From positions 61,272 to 125,271 of the forward strand of contig NZ_BSOW01000031.1 in NCBI RefSeq assembly GCF_030160715.1: a stretch of 64,000 bases of DNA, in the 5' to 3' direction. The notes below the pieces were generated by a model that was not told the origin of the DNA, ran no database searches, and saw only the letters and a list, made by a program, of their open reading frames with translations. The stretch's first letter is position 1; every line of letters begins with the position of its first letter. A program made the position numbers and the translations under genes. This DNA comes from Bradyrhizobium iriomotense (GTDB taxonomy: Bacteria; Pseudomonadota; Alphaproteobacteria; Rhizobiales; Xanthobacteraceae). Positions 63,746-64,000 of this stretch are shown here, piece after piece.

Positions 63746-64000
63746 ATGACTCACTTTCGCTTCGTGCTGCTTGCCACGACGGCTCTGACCGCGATGCCAT
63801 TCGCAAGCTCCGCATCGCACGCGCAAAGCGCACCCATCGTGATCGCGCAGGCGCAGCCGCAGGGCGAAGTCGGCCCTGACGGAAAACCGAAGCAGCCATC
63901 AAGGGAGCAGCCGAAGGCGCCGCCGGCACAGCAACCGCCGGCCGCGCGCCCCGCACCGACCCCGCCGCCGCCTCCGCCCGCGGCTCCCCAGCGCCCGAGT
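63746..64000 (+). CDS. Exported Pro/Ala-rich protein, N-terminal part (cut by window end)
   Basis: The first 85 codons encode a signal peptide (MTHFRFVLLATTALTAMPFA, cleavage near SHAQS) and then a strongly Pro/Ala/Gln-rich segment (AQAQPQGEVGPDGKPKQPSR, PAPTPPPPPPAAPQRPS). This N-terminal layout occurs in some rhizobial OmpA-type or cell-envelope proteins with a long Pro-rich linker, but the C-terminal domain that would tell is beyond the window. GGGG precedes the ATG. The gap between it and the Pro-rich small ORF is 149 nt with no other feature. Confidence 0.75.
   Translation, partial: MTHFRFVLLATTALTAMPFASSASHAQSAPIVIAQAQPQGEVGPDGKPKQPSREQPKAPPAQQPPAARPAPTPPPPPPAAPQRPS

Overview
The window is GC-rich chromosomal DNA of an alphaproteobacterium, most likely Bradyrhizobium or a close relative in the Nitrobacteraceae. 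The evidence is the mdh-sucC-sucD-sucA order, the ffh-rpsP-rimM-trmD-rplS-leuC block, dapF-mtaB-ftsY beside a ccmABCDG cluster, a DUF2794 gene, and a dense set of intergenic palindromic repeats. It is mostly core metabolism and housekeeping. I see no prophage, transposase, integrase, CRISPR array, tRNA or rRNA.

Layout. 1-7.0 kb, minus strand: TCA genes (partial sucA, sucD, a DUF1579-like gene inside the sucCD operon, sucC, mdh), then zapE and thpR. 7.1-13.5 kb: a TesA-type esterase divergent from an ABC ATPase/FtsX-type permease pair, a Bax-inhibitor-1 family protein, a GNAT acetyltransferase and a DUF2794 gene. 13.5-14.0 kb: no protein gene, but a structured, terminator-ended RNA candidate and a palindromic repeat. 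14.0-17.8 kb: DUF1223 protein and aconitase. 18.0-21.2 kb: ccmA, ccmB, ccmC, ccmD, ccmG for cytochrome c maturation, with a repeat between ccmA and ccmB. 21.4-27.6 kb: septation protein A, ftsY, two large hairpins, a pseudouridine synthase, a DUF2336 protein, mtaB and dapF. 27.8-30.4 kb: two exported proteins (GyrI-like domain, SIMPL domain) and an MBL-fold hydrolase. 30.7-36.4 kb: ffh, rpsP, rimM, trmD, rplS, leuC.

36.5-48.2 kb is the most accessory stretch. leuC, leuD, asd and leuB are spread out between small exported proteins (including a His/Trp/Tyr/Gly-rich set at 36.8-38.2 kb), a zincin-like metallopeptidase, a DXD glycosyltransferase, a Cys-rich DUF6455-type protein, a CoA-ester lyase, a beta-carbonic anhydrase and a hexapeptide acyltransferase. 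48.3-55.5 kb: an MFS transporter, a sulfite-oxidase-fold molybdoprotein with a cytochrome b partner, a fasciclin protein, an SDR divergent from malonyl-CoA synthetase, and a TauE/SafE exporter. 56-59.5 kb: sdhCDAB. 59.7-64 kb: a hybrid histidine kinase, a TTG-start FkbM methyltransferase, a VOC protein, a Pro-rich small ORF, and the start of an exported Pro-rich protein cut by the window end.

Functionally the window holds much of the TCA cycle (aconitase, 2-oxoglutarate dehydrogenase E1, succinyl-CoA ligase, succinate dehydrogenase, malate dehydrogenase), cytochrome c maturation, both SRP GTPases, and the leucine and DAP/aspartate pathways. The main non-coding signals are about eleven families of palindromic repeats in gene gaps (one forms the C-terminus of RimM), a pair of same-architecture long hairpins upstream of ftsY, and the RNA candidate at 13.74-13.87 kb.
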